64,000 nt of DNA from Candidatus Nanohalarchaeota archaeon. GTDB lineage: Archaea > Nanohalarchaeota > Nanosalinia > Nanosalinales > JAFCCC01. This document shows, one piece after another, positions 52,770 through 60,411 of this stretch. The stretch lies in NCBI GenBank assembly GCA_017610385.1, contig JAFCCC010000002.1, forward strand, positions 62,001 to 126,000, in the 5' to 3' direction. The notes under the pieces were generated by a model that saw nothing but the letters and a program-made list of their open reading frames with translations, searched no databases and had not been told where the DNA came from. Every line of letters begins with the position of its first letter. Position 1 is the first letter of the stretch. The position numbers and the translations under genes are program-made.

Positions 52770-52887
52770 TAGTTTACAAAAAGGAGTTTATTTTTATGCT
52801 TTAATAGTATGATTTTATATAAAATAGGCGTAAAATTTAAAAATGTTAATCTAATTACATGTATTACAAAAAAATTATATTACTAAA

Positions 52888-53421
52888 ATGGTGAAAAAAA
52901 TCAGTCAAAAAGCATCTGAAAAACAATTGCAAGAAAAAATTAAAAAACTTCGAAAAGAGTTAGAAGAAAAAACAGATCTTGCCGAAGAGAGATTTACTCA
53001 ATTAAAATATTTGCAAGCAGATTTTGAGAATTACCGTAAAAAATTTGAAAAAGAAAGAGAAAATATAATAGAATTATCTAATGAGAAGCTAATAAAAGAA
53101 CTTTTGGTAATACTTGATGATTTTGAAAGAGCTTTACAATCAATAAAAGATGAAAAAAACAAAGAAGGTTTAAGATTACTTTACCAAAAGTTTTTTAAAA
53201 TATTAGAACAACAGGGATTAAAGAAAATTAAAACAGTGGATAAAAAATTTGATTCATATTATCATGATGTAATATCAAAAGAAAAATCAAAAAAAGATGA
53301 TGGCACTATTTTAAATGAAATTCAATCAGGATATATGCTAAAATCAAAAATCATAAGACATTCAAAAGTAAAAGTTGCAGATAATAAAACTAAAATTGAT
53401 GTAGGTAATAAAAATGAATGA
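52888..53421 (+). CDS. grpE: GrpE, nucleotide-exchange factor for DnaK
   Basis: A 177-residue protein: a long N-terminal coiled coil (about residues 5-70, including [20 protein letters not shown]), then [20 protein letters not shown], the dimer helix bundle, and the beta domain ([37 protein letters not shown]). It releases ADP from DnaK. Its stop overlaps the dnaK start by 8 nt (ATGAATGA). The operon order grpE-dnaK-dnaJ is the bacterial one, indicating past lateral transfer. Confidence 0.93.
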   Translation: MVKKISQKASEKQLQEKIKKLRKELEEKTDLAEERFTQLKYLQADFENYRKKFEKERENIIELSNEKLIKELLVILDDFERALQSIKDEKNKEGLRLLYQKFFKILEQQGLKKIKTVDKKFDSYYHDVISKEKSKKDDGTILNEIQSGYMLKSKIIRHSKVKVADNKTKIDVGNKNE

Positions 53422-55318
53422 TAAACCAAAAAAAGAAAGAATAATTGGAATTGATTTGGGAACTTCAAATAGTCAAGCTGCAGTTCTGATGGGTGGGAAA
53501 CCTACTATTATACCGTCTGCAGAAGGCGTTACTCTTTACGGAAAATCATTTCCATCTGTTGTTGCATTTACAGAAAATGAGGAATTATTAGTCGGGGAAC
53601 CAGCAAGAAGGCAAGCCGTCTCAAATCCAGAGGGGACCATAACAGGAGCAAAAAGAAAAATGGGAACTTCCTTTAAATATAAAATTAGAGGTAAGGAATA
53701 CACACCTCAACAAATATCTGCTTTTATTTTACAAAAAATAAAAAGAGACGCAGAAGCTTTTCTTGGAGAAAAAATTGAAAAAGCAGTAATAACTGTTCCA
53801 GCATATTTCAATGATAATCAAAGAACAGCTACAAAGGATGCAGGAAAAATTGCAGGTATAAATGTTGTTAGATTGGTTAATGAACCTACTGCCGCGTCTA
53901 TGGCATATGGAATAGATAAAGATGGCGAGCATAAAATTTTGGTTTTTGATTTCGGCGGTGGAACTTTAGATGTTACAGTAATGGAATTAGGAGACGGAAT
54001 TTTTAGTGTTTTGTCAACCTCTGGGGATACTCATCTTGGTGGACGAGATATGGACGAAAGTCTAACAAAGTTCATAGTCGATGATTTCAAAAGCAGAGAA
54101 GGAGTAGATCTTACTAAGGATGATTCAGCGATGCAGAGAATAAACGAAGCTGCGGAAAAAGCGAAAATTGAATTATCAAACGTAGTAGAAACAGAAATTA
54201 ATTTGCCATATATAACTGCAACAGATAAAGGTCCGAAACATTTGGTAATGAAAATAACTAGAGCCAATTTAGAAAAATTAGTTAAACCAATAATTGAAAA
54301 ATGTGAACATCCACTACAACAAGCAATAAAAGATGCTAAATTATCAAAAGATAAAATAGATAAAATTATTTTAGTTGGTGGACCTACTCGAATGCCTATT
54401 GTTCAAAAATTTATTGAAGAAAAAATAGGGAAAAAAGCAGGAAGGGGTATTGATCCAATGGAGTGTGTCGCGCAGGGCGCAGCAATACAAGGAGCGGTTC
54501 TTTCCGGTGAAATAAAAGATTTGGTTCTTTTAGATGTTATACCCTTAACATTAGGAATAGAAACTTTAGGCGGTGTAAGGACGTCATTAATAGATAGAAA
54601 TACTACCATTCCAACCAAAAAGAGTCAAATATTCTCAACAGCGGCTGATAATCAAACTGCAGTCACAATTCATGTTTTACAAGGAGAAAGATCAATGGCG
54701 ACAGATAACACTAGTTTAGGACAATTTAATTTAGTCGGAATTCCTCCTGCACCACGTGGAATTCCTCAAATAGAAGTTACATTTGACATTGATGCGAATG
54801 GAATTCTAAATGTTTCTGCAAAAGATTTGGGAACTGGCAAAGAGCAAAAAATAACTATTGCTGCATCAACAAAATTATCTGACGAAGAAGTTGAGAAAAT
54901 GGTTAAAAATGCAGAAAAATATGAAGACGAAGATAAAAAAAAGAAAGAAGAAATCGAAGTTAGAAATAATGCAGATTCTCTAATATACACAACTGAAAAA
55001 ACACTTTCAGATTTGGGAGATAAATTAAGTAAAAAACAGAAGGATGAAATCTCAGCTGCTTTGAAAACGGCAAAAGAGGCATTAGAAGGAAAAGATATAG
55101 ATAAAATAAAGAAAGAAACAGAGAATTTACAAAAAATTATACAAGAAGCAGGAGCTTCAATATATCAGGAAGCCGCAAAAAAAGCTGCAGAAGAACAATC
55201 AAACCAAAAAACAGAAGCAGAAAGTGAAAATTCGGAAAATAAAACCTCAAAGGAAAAAAATAAAGATGAAAAAGTAGTAGATGCTGATTTTAAGGTTGAA
55301 AAAGACGAGAAAAAATAA
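53414..55318 (+). CDS. dnaK: DnaK (Hsp70) chaperone
   Basis: A 634-residue Hsp70. The ATPase domain has [36 protein letters not shown] and [20 protein letters not shown]. The substrate domain has [14 protein letters not shown] and [19 protein letters not shown], followed by a helical lid and a Glu/Lys/Asn-rich tail ending [13 protein letters not shown]. It folds and rescues proteins with DnaJ and Grp[11 protein letters not shown] replaces the usual LGTTNS, a small variation. Confidence 0.96.
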   Translation: MNDKPKKERIIGIDLGTSNSQAAVLMGGKPTIIPSAEGVTLYGKSFPSVVAFTENEELLVGEPARRQAVSNPEGTITGAKRKMGTSFKYKIRGKEYTPQQISAFILQKIKRDAEAFLGEKIEKAVITVPAYFNDNQRTATKDAGKIAGINVVRLVNEPTAASMAYGIDKDGEHKILVFDFGGGTLDVTVMELGDGIFSVLSTSGDTHLGGRDMDESLTKFIVDDFKSREGVDLTKDDSAMQRINEAAEKAKIELSNVVETEINLPYITATDKGPKHLVMKITRANLEKLVKPIIEKCEHPLQQAIKDAKLSKDKIDKIILVGGPTRMPIVQKFIEEKIGKKAGRGIDPMECVAQGAAIQGAVLSGEIKDLVLLDVIPLTLGIETLGGVRTSLIDRNTTIPTKKSQIFSTAADNQTAVTIHVLQGERSMATDNTSLGQFNLVGIPPAPRGIPQIEVTFDIDANGILNVSAKDLGTGKEQKITIAASTKLSDEEVEKMVKNAEKYEDEDKKKKEEIEVRNNADSLIYTTEKTLSDLGDKLSKKQKDEISAALKTAKEALEGKDIDKIKKETENLQKIIQEAGASIYQEAAKKAAEEQSNQKTEAESENSENKTSKEKNKDEKVVDADFKVEKDEKK

Positions 55319-55400
55319 TTGTTCTCAAAAATGTAAATAAACCCGCATATACCATTATTGAAGATTAAAATTTATGAGTCTAAATATGAGTTGACGCTCT

Positions 55401-56513
55401 ATGACAAAAAAAGACTATTATAAAATTCTAGGCATAAGTAAAACAGCGTCACAAGAGGAAATTAAAAAAGCATTTAGGCATCTAGCTAGAAAATATCATC
55501 CAGATATTGCGGGAAAAGATTCTGAAGAAAAATTTAAAGAAATAAATGAAGCGTTTCAGGTTTTAAATGATCCACAAAAAAGGGCACAATATGATCAATT
55601 TGGTCATGCTGCATTTAAACCAGGAGATTTTAGTGGATTTAGATGGTCTAATTTTGAAGATTTATTTAGGGATTCTGGTTTTGGAGATATATTTGATATT
55701 TTTTCAGGGGCCAGAGGTAGAACAAGAAATAATCCAGAACAGGGAGAGGATTTAAAGTATGAGTTAGAAATAACATTGGAGGATGCTTTTTCTGGTTTAG
55801 ATAAAAAAATAAAGGTTCCTAAAGTTGTTCTTTGTGAAGAGTGCGGTGGTAGTGGTGCAAAACCAGGTTCTCTTAAAACCTGTCCAAAGTGTCAGGGCAG
55901 TGGTAGACTTAGAAGAGTCCAGAGATCCGCGTTTGCACAGCTTGTGAATGTTGTCACGTGTGATGAATGTGGTGGTTCTGGAAAAATAACAGAAACGCCC
56001 TGTAAACACTGCAATGGGACTGGAAGAATCAAAAAAACAAGCATAATAACTGTTAAAATACCCCGAGGAGTAGATAATGAGTCTTATTTGCGAGTTACAG
56101 GTCAAGGAAATGCAGGGTATAATGGTGGTCCTTCAGGCGATTTATATGTGGCTATTAATATAAAATCACATTCAATTTTTGATAGATATGAAAATGATTT
56201 ATTTTGCAAAACGACAATTTCTTTGGGACAGGCGATTTTCGGCACAGAAATAGAGATTCCAACCATAGATGGTAAAGCGAAATTAAAAATTCCTGTTGGA
56301 ACACAAAGTCACACCATTTTTAAACTAAAAAATCAAGGCATGCCTGACGTACACACTAAAAAAAGAGGTAATCAACTAGTAAAAGTTGTTGTAAAAATTC
56401 CTGACAAATTAAACAAAAACCAAAGAATCATTTTACAAAAATTTGTTGATCTGAACGAAGAAAAAATTAAAACAACAAAAGGATTTTTTGATAAGATAAA
56501 AAAACACATTTGA
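55401..56513 (+). CDS. dnaJ: DnaJ (Hsp40) co-chaperone
   Basis: A 370-residue type I DnaJ: J domain (DYYKILGISKTASQEEIKKA, with HPD in KYHPDIAGK), a Gly/Phe-rich region (FRWSNFEDLFRDSGFGDIF), four zinc motifs (CEECGGSG, CPKCQGSG, CDECGGSG, CKHCNGTG) and two C-terminal beta domains (QGNAGYNGGPSGDLYVAINI). It delivers clients to DnaK and stimulates ATP hydrolysis. It lies 82 nt after dnaK. Confidence 0.96.
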   Translation: MTKKDYYKILGISKTASQEEIKKAFRHLARKYHPDIAGKDSEEKFKEINEAFQVLNDPQKRAQYDQFGHAAFKPGDFSGFRWSNFEDLFRDSGFGDIFDIFSGARGRTRNNPEQGEDLKYELEITLEDAFSGLDKKIKVPKVVLCEECGGSGAKPGSLKTCPKCQGSGRLRRVQRSAFAQLVNVVTCDECGGSGKITETPCKHCNGTGRIKKTSIITVKIPRGVDNESYLRVTGQGNAGYNGGPSGDLYVAINIKSHSIFDRYENDLFCKTTISLGQAIFGTEIEIPTIDGKAKLKIPVGTQSHTIFKLKNQGMPDVHTKKRGNQLVKVVVKIPDKLNKNQRIILQKFVDLNEEKIKTTKGFFDKIKKHI

Positions 56514-56549
56514 ATTAATTTTTCAGGCGTAATTCCTTAGCTCTGTGTA

Positions 56550-57290
56550 TCACATATATTGTGCGAATAACTCATTCTGTTTAATAACCTTTATTAAATC
56601 TCGGGAGAATCCTGTTTCTATAAGTTCACTTGTGTTTCCTATTGCTTCTTCAAAGTCTTCATCAAAATGTATTGAACCTAAAAAAGCCACATCAAACATT
56701 TTCAGTTGATTTTTCACTAATGAAAGATTTGTAGTTTTCATATTTTCCAGAATGCCTAAAATAGGAATCTTTAGCTCTTTCAGCAGTTTTAACATTTTTT
56801 TGACAATTTCTAATGTCACTTTTGATTGTGTAGTTACTATCAGGAACTCGATTTTTTTTATCAGACGAATTACGTCCATGGTTGTATCCCCAATGCCAGG
56901 GGGCATATCTATGATTAAAAAATCTAATTTATCCCAAATAGTAATTGCTAATAATTCTATTAACGCATTTGAAATATCAATACCTCTTACAGGCAATGGT
57001 TTGTCGCTAGCATAATATATAATTGACATAAACTTAATGCCATGAATTTCCGGGGGAATAACTCCATTTTTTTCTTCTGGGAAAACATTACCAATATTTA
57101 ATATAGTATGATCTGATGGACCACAAAAATCTAAATCCATCAAACCAACCTTATGACCGGTTTTAGATAAATTTAGAGCCAAAACAGAAGCAACTGAACT
57201 TTTACCAATTCCTCCTTTGCCACCAGAGACTGCAATTATTCTTTTTATGTTTTTTAATCTTTCATCAATGATGTTTATCCTTGCGTCCAT
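56550..57290 (-). CDS. Mrp/MinD-type ATPase, probable HypB-equivalent partner of HypA
   Basis: A 246-residue deviant-Walker-A ATPase: AVSGGKGGIGKSSVASVLAL, LMDLDFCGPSDHTILNIG and LIIDMPPGIGDTTMDVIRLI. It begins 2 nt after the HypA stop. In Thermococcales an Mrp-type ATPase replaces classical HypB as the nickel-delivery partner of HypA; the operon structure here fits that role. Unlike general Mrp/NBP35 iron-sulfur carriers, no C-x-x-C is seen near the C-terminus, which favours the Hyp function. Confidence 0.82.
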   Translation of the reverse strand: MDARINIIDERLKNIKRIIAVSGGKGGIGKSSVASVLALNLSKTGHKVGLMDLDFCGPSDHTILNIGNVFPEEKNGVIPPEIHGIKFMSIIYYASDKPLPVRGIDISNALIELLAITIWDKLDFLIIDMPPGIGDTTMDVIRLIKKIEFLIVTTQSKVTLEIVKKMLKLLKELKIPILGILENMKTTNLSLVKNQLKMFDVAFLGSIHFDEDFEEAIGNTSELIETGFSRDLIKVIKQNELFAQYM

Positions 57291-57292
57291 AA

Positions 57293-57697
57293 TTAATTCA
57301 CTCCTTTAATAGAATCTACCCAGACTCCGCGTCCTTTTATTATTTCGAAATCTGGGCTTTTACACTTAGGACATTTGATATAAATATGAGAAACTTCAGG
57401 AACAAAATGAATAAGCTCTGCTTCATCGTCATTTAGACTTGCTAGAGCATCACGGAAATTCCAGACATGGTTACAAACTCTACATTTTAAAATGGCGTCT
57501 TCTATTTTGATTTTTATTTTTGCGTCTATTTTCTTGAATTGGGCGATTTCATGAAGAGCAAATTCAAAAATCTTCTGATCAATTTGCTGTAATTTACCAA
57601 GTTTAACACTAATTTCAGTTATTTTTTTGAGTTTATTTTCATTCTGATATTTAATTGCAGTATAAATTACTGCCTGTGCCAAGGACCATTCGTGCAT
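57293..57697 (-). CDS. hypA: HypA, nickel insertion protein for [NiFe]-hydrogenase
   Basis: A 134-residue protein with the required N-terminal MHEWSLAQAV (His2 binds nickel) and KKITEISVKLGKLQQIDQKI. The zinc domain has KCRVCNHVW and later IYIKCPKCKSPDFEIIKGRG, separated by an insert of about 40 residues typical of archaeal HypA. It hands Ni to the hydrogenase large subunit. Its ATPase partner is encoded next, and a hydrogenase small-subunit gene begins near the right end of the window. Confidence 0.93.
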   Translation of the reverse strand: MHEWSLAQAVIYTAIKYQNENKLKKITEISVKLGKLQQIDQKIFEFALHEIAQFKKIDAKIKIKIEDAILKCRVCNHVWNFRDALASLNDDEAELIHFVPEVSHIYIKCPKCKSPDFEIIKGRGVWVDSIKGVN

Positions 57698-57753
57698 AGT
57701 ATATTACTCCAATCTGATTTGTATTTTCATTAATGTAAAGGCATTTGACAAAA

Positions 57754-58029
57754 TTATTTTGGCCGCCAAGTGTATACGGCATCATGATGATCAAAATAGT
57801 AAACTTCTATAACCTTGCGATTATGATCTATGTGAAATATCAGAACAAAGTGCTTATCAATATGAACTCTATTGAACTTATTAAGTGGTTTTCTTAAGAC
57901 TTTGTAACCTGACGAATTTTTTCGAATTTCTTGTATTTTTTTATCAATAATTAGTAATTGTTTCGGATTCTTCTTTGCTAACTTTGAAAATATCTTATCA
58001 GCTTCGGGTTTGATTTCTAAATCATACAT
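57754..58029 (-). CDS. RelE-like toxin
   Basis: About 91 residues from ATG 58029. LEIKPEADKIFSKLAKKNPK, RKPLNKFNRVHIDKHFVLIF and VYYFDHHDAVYTWRPK fit the RelE/YoeB fold, with a His-rich C-terminus that recalls YafQ/YoeB-like active sites. It lies 20 nt downstream of the DUF2683 antitoxin gene. This is the third RelE-type pair of the window. Confidence 0.8.
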   Translation of the reverse strand: MYDLEIKPEADKIFSKLAKKNPKQLLIIDKKIQEIRKNSSGYKVLRKPLNKFNRVHIDKHFVLIFHIDHNRKVIEVYYFDHHDAVYTWRPK

Positions 58030-58049
58030 CAATTACCAGCTCTTTTTTA

Positions 58050-58286
58050 TCAACTTCTTAGTCCATATCGCTTTGCAAAATTAGTGACTTTTATACTTTT
58101 CTGCTTTTTAATTTCTTTTATTTTTAGAATAAATTCAGGTTTCAATTCCGGCTCGTTTTCAAAGTCAATATATTCAGAAACCACAAATTCAATAGCGGCT
58201 CCCTTATCGTTAAGTCCAAATTTTGCCTTAACAATATTTAATACACGATTTGTATTATCATTAATTTCAACAAGTGCTTGTACCAT
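58050..58286 (-). CDS. DUF2683 antitoxin-like protein
   Basis: A 78-residue protein: MVQALVEINDNTNRVLNIVK, AKFGLNDKGAAIEFVVSEYI and ELKPEFILKIKEI. This is the archaeal DUF2683 pattern, a ribbon-helix-helix-like antitoxin commonly paired with RelE. The start is preceded by TTAGGTGAACTAAG, a strong ribosome-binding site. Confidence 0.82.
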   Translation of the reverse strand: MVQALVEINDNTNRVLNIVKAKFGLNDKGAAIEFVVSEYIDFENEPELKPEFILKIKEIKKQKSIKVTNFAKRYGLRS

Positions 58287-58568
58287 CTTAGTTCACCTAA
58301 GTTCGTATAATCTTCGCTTAGTTATAAGCTTTTCTGTTAGGCCCTTTGTTTTATTTTGGTGGAAAGAATGTGGATATAACACATCATGCGTAAACGAGGT
58401 TATGGATGTATAGAGCAATTTTGGAGAGTGAAGTGCAACGAGCGAACCGGTTAATTGTTGTTATGGTCTCTGAACTAAGTGAAGGTCGAGAATTTTTCTA
58501 AAAGAAAATTCGGAGGAGCCTCAAGGCGGTGAGAAGTATTTAAAAGACTTCCATTTTATCTATGTAAT
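58287..58568. other. Gene-free stretch with a hairpin and nth promoter
   Basis: No coding sequence is evident. GAATTTTTCT (58490-58499) pairs with AGAAAATTC (58503-58511) with one bulge. A TATTTAAAAG box at about 58537-58546 sits 25-30 nt before the endonuclease III start. The purine-rich part between 58410 and 58480 is unlike the AT-rich spacers elsewhere and might be a non-coding RNA, but no family is recognised. Confidence 0.35.
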
Positions 58569-59255
58569 ATGTCAAAGCTCTATGATTTATTAAACAATTA
58601 TTATGGCTCAAAAGGAGCGTGGGTAGAAGTAGAGGCAGTTTTCAAAGAAGAAGGAATACAAATTAATATGAATGATATGTATAATCCATTCAAAAACCTT
58701 ATTATAGGTATTCTCTCACAAAATACAAGTGATAGAAATAGCACGCGAGCTTATATTGGTTTATCAAACCAATTCAAAATAACACCCACTGAACTATCTA
58801 ACGCATCAATTAATAAAATACGCGATTCAATTAAAGCAGGCGGATTATATAATATGAAAGCTAAACGAATCAAAGAGCTCGCACAAACTGTTTTGAAAAG
58901 ATTTCATGGTGACCTATCTACAATAACCAAATTGCCAAAAAATAAAGCGAGAGAAGCCCTGCTAAATCTAAAAGGAATTGGTGTGAAAACTGCTGATGTG
59001 TTTCTAGCTTATTGTATGAACCAAGATACATTACCAATAGATACAAATATTGAGCGCGTTGCTAAACGAATTGGGATCACTAAATGTGGGGTAAAATATG
59101 GGGAAATACAAAAAGCACTCGCTAAAGTTATTCCGCCCATGCGACGTGCCAGAGGACATGAACTTTTAATCAGATTGGGAAGAGATTTTTGTAAAGCACA
59201 AAAACCCCTGTGTAACAAATGTCCTGTAATTTCTATATGCAAGAAACAGCTTTGA
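58569..59255 (+). CDS. nth: Endonuclease III-like DNA glycosylase/AP lyase
   Basis: A 228-residue HhH-GPD protein. The helix-hairpin-helix is LLNLKGIGVKTADVFLAY with the catalytic Lys, and LPIDTNIERVAKRIG holds the catalytic Asp. The C-terminus has the C-x6-C-x2-C-x5-C [4Fe-4S] motif (CKAQKPLCNKCPVISIC). It removes oxidised pyrimidines or mismatched thymine and nicks the abasic site. A leaderless start is likely. An inverted-repeat region begins about 20 nt after the stop. Confidence 0.93.
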   Translation: MSKLYDLLNNYYGSKGAWVEVEAVFKEEGIQINMNDMYNPFKNLIIGILSQNTSDRNSTRAYIGLSNQFKITPTELSNASINKIRDSIKAGGLYNMKAKRIKELAQTVLKRFHGDLSTITKLPKNKAREALLNLKGIGVKTADVFLAYCMNQDTLPIDTNIERVAKRIGITKCGVKYGEIQKALAKVIPPMRRARGHELLIRLGRDFCKAQKPLCNKCPVISICKKQL

Positions 59256-59275
59256 CAGGGCTGCCGAGCAATTGC

Positions 59276-59424
59276 ATTTAACATCGGGATTATACGAAGT
59301 TCAAATCCCCTCGTAAGAAAAATCTCCCTCGACTTGTCAGAGTTGGAGATTTTTTGATACAGAGTTGGGATTTGAATTTGGGTCGAGAGCCTGCAAGGCT
59401 CGAGCCGTATAAGCCATGTTAAAT
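59276..59424. repeat. Long imperfect inverted repeat with tRNA-like pieces
   Basis: Four blocks match in mirrored order: ATTTAACAT (59276) with ATGTTAAAT (59416), TTATACG (59290) with CGTATAA (59406), TTCAAATCCC (59300) with GGGATTTGAA (59367), and AAAAATCTCC (59318) with GGAGATTTTT (59345). The right arm has about 26 extra bases that fold as GAGCC-TGCAA-GGCTC. TTCAAATCCC resembles a tRNA T-loop and stem, but no complete tRNA can be built. Confidence 0.55.
59318..59354. terminator. Hairpin with 10-bp stem and T tract
   Basis: AAAAATCTCC and GGAGATTTTT form a perfect 10-bp stem around a 17-nt loop and end in a T run on the plus strand. It lies 63 nt after the endonuclease III stop and forms the centre of the larger inverted repeat. 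Likely a transcript end for nth, though archaeal termination relies mainly on the T tract. Confidence 0.5.
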
Positions 59425-59440
59425 CCGCCTTAGTAGTGTT

Positions 59441-59857
59441 ATGACAGATGAAAAGTATATGAAAATAGCTATCGAAGAAGCAAAGAAAGGCGATTTTTCA
59501 TTTGGAGTGGTGATTGTTAAAGATAATGAAATTCTTGCCAAAACTCACAATACTGCATCATTAGATCCAACCGCCCATGCTGAAATAAATGCAATAAGAG
59601 AAGCATGTAAAAAATTAGGAAATATAGATTTGAGCGGTTGCACTTTGTATTCTACTTGTGAGCCTTGCCCGATGTGTTTTACAGCTTGCTGGTGGGCAAG
59701 AATTTCTAAAATAGTTTATGGGGCAGAAGGAGAGGATGTCCCAGAAGATGAATGGAAAATCGACGTTAAGTGTAGCTATTTGAATGAAAAATCTGGAAAT
59801 AAAATAGAAATTAAGGGCGGATTTCTAAGAGATGAATGCCTTAAATTGTTTAACTAA
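59441..59857 (+). CDS. CMP/dCMP-deaminase-fold nucleoside deaminase
   Basis: A 138-residue zinc deaminase: PTAHAEINAIREAC gives the HAE zinc ligand and catalytic Glu, and STCEPCPMCFTACWWARISK the two zinc cysteines (PCxxC). The C-terminus DVKCSYLNEKSGNKIEIKGG resembles guanine deaminase and tRNA adenosine deaminase relatives. Substrate cannot be fixed from sequence. It could serve purine salvage together with the phosphoribosyltransferase at 17576. Confidence 0.85.
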   Translation: MTDEKYMKIAIEEAKKGDFSFGVVIVKDNEILAKTHNTASLDPTAHAEINAIREACKKLGNIDLSGCTLYSTCEPCPMCFTACWWARISKIVYGAEGEDVPEDEWKIDVKCSYLNEKSGNKIEIKGGFLRDECLKLFN

Positions 59858-60008
59858 TTTTCGGAAACTCAAATTGGATATAACAATTTATATACGTAAT
59901 TTTATATCTAATTTAAGTGTATAAAACTATATGGGCGAACTTGAAACGTTGAATTTGGAATTCTTTTATCTATCTGATCTTTAGAATGCTGGGAGACGAG
60001 ATTCAAAC

Positions 60009-60080
60009 GCAACTGCGGTCAGTTGCATCAACACGTAAAACTCTTACGAGTTTTCCTAACTTGTGAACAAAATTCACAAG
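60009..60080. repeat. Array of three perfect hairpins
   Basis: GCAACTG-CGGT-CAGTTGC (60009-60026), AAAACTC-TTAC-GAGTTTT (60037-60054) and CTTGTGAA-CAAAA-TTCACAAG (60060-60080) are three different perfect stems of 7, 7 and 8 bp with short loops, separated by 10 and 5 nt. They lie just downstream of tRNA-Leu in its direction of transcription. Confidence 0.65.
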
Positions 60081-60118
60081 CACAGCGGATTACTGCGTAA
60101 CTTACTTCACTTTTCGCT

Positions 60119-60142
60119 TAAGCCTTTTGTTAAAAAGGCTTA
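60119..60142. repeat. Palindromic element, copy A, flanking tRNA-Leu
   Basis: TAAGCCTTTT-GTTA-AAAAGGCTTA is a perfect 10-bp stem preceded by TTTTCGC. It begins 4 nt from the tRNA 3' end. Copy B at 60302-60325 has the same frame with a compensating base-pair change. Confidence 0.7.
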
Positions 60143-60145
60143 TTT

Positions 60146-60228
60146 TGCGAGGGACGAGATTTGAACTCGCGGACTCCTACGAGACTAGGCCCTCAACCTA
60201 GCGCCTTTGACCACTTGGCTACCCCCGC
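60146..60228 (-). tRNA. tRNA-Leu (anticodon GAG)
   Basis: On the minus strand an 83-nt tRNA folds with acceptor GCGGGGG/CCCTCGC (one G-T), D-arm GCCAAGTGGTCAAAGGC, anticodon stem CTAGG/CCTAG with loop TTGAGGG (anticodon GAG at 60192-60194, reading CUC/CUU), a long variable arm (TCTCGTAGGAG) typical of Leu, and T-arm GCGAGTTCAAATCTCGT. There is no intron and CCA is not encoded. It is flanked on both sides by covarying palindromes. Confidence 0.95.
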
Positions 60229-60301
60229 AACTGAAACGCCAGCTGGTACCAACAGCGAATTATTAATATAACTCATTTTCATTTTCAGTTTAATTTTCGC
60301 T

Positions 60302-60325
60302 TAAACCTTTTACTGAAAAGGTTTA
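60302..60325. repeat. Palindromic element, copy B, flanking tRNA-Leu
   Basis: TAAACCTTTT-ACTG-AAAAGGTTTA is a perfect 10-bp stem preceded by TTTTCGC, as in copy A 183 bp away. The G-C pair of copy A is an A-T pair here, so the stem is conserved by compensation while the loop differs. Confidence 0.7.
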
Positions 60326-60411
60326 GAATAAGAAGGAATATTAATCTTTCTTTATTGCTTTTTTCGTGTTTTATACAAATTTATAATAACTCTATTAGCC
60401 AATTTTTGAGT

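Larger units (their letters stand above)
59858..60145. other. Structured non-coding region beside tRNA-Leu
   Basis: No gene is seen. Starting at 59991, GGGAGACGAGATTCAAACGC resembles the T-arm and acceptor end of the neighbouring tRNA-Leu but lacks a matching 5' half. Three perfect hairpins follow in 72 nt (60009-60080), then the palindrome at 60119-60142 that borders the tRNA. A TATA-like AATTTATATACG near 59890 is not followed by an open frame. Confidence 0.5.

Noticed and set aside
59350-59430. A complete tRNA-Ala or tRNA-Cys on the minus strand
   Set aside because: The GAGCC-TTGCA-GGCTC hairpin is anticodon-like, but the acceptor and T stems do not pair and the D-arm is missing.
59988-60080. 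A second tRNA adjacent to tRNA-Leu
   Set aside because: Only a 3' T-arm-like fragment is present; no complementary 5' acceptor sequence lies at the proper distance.
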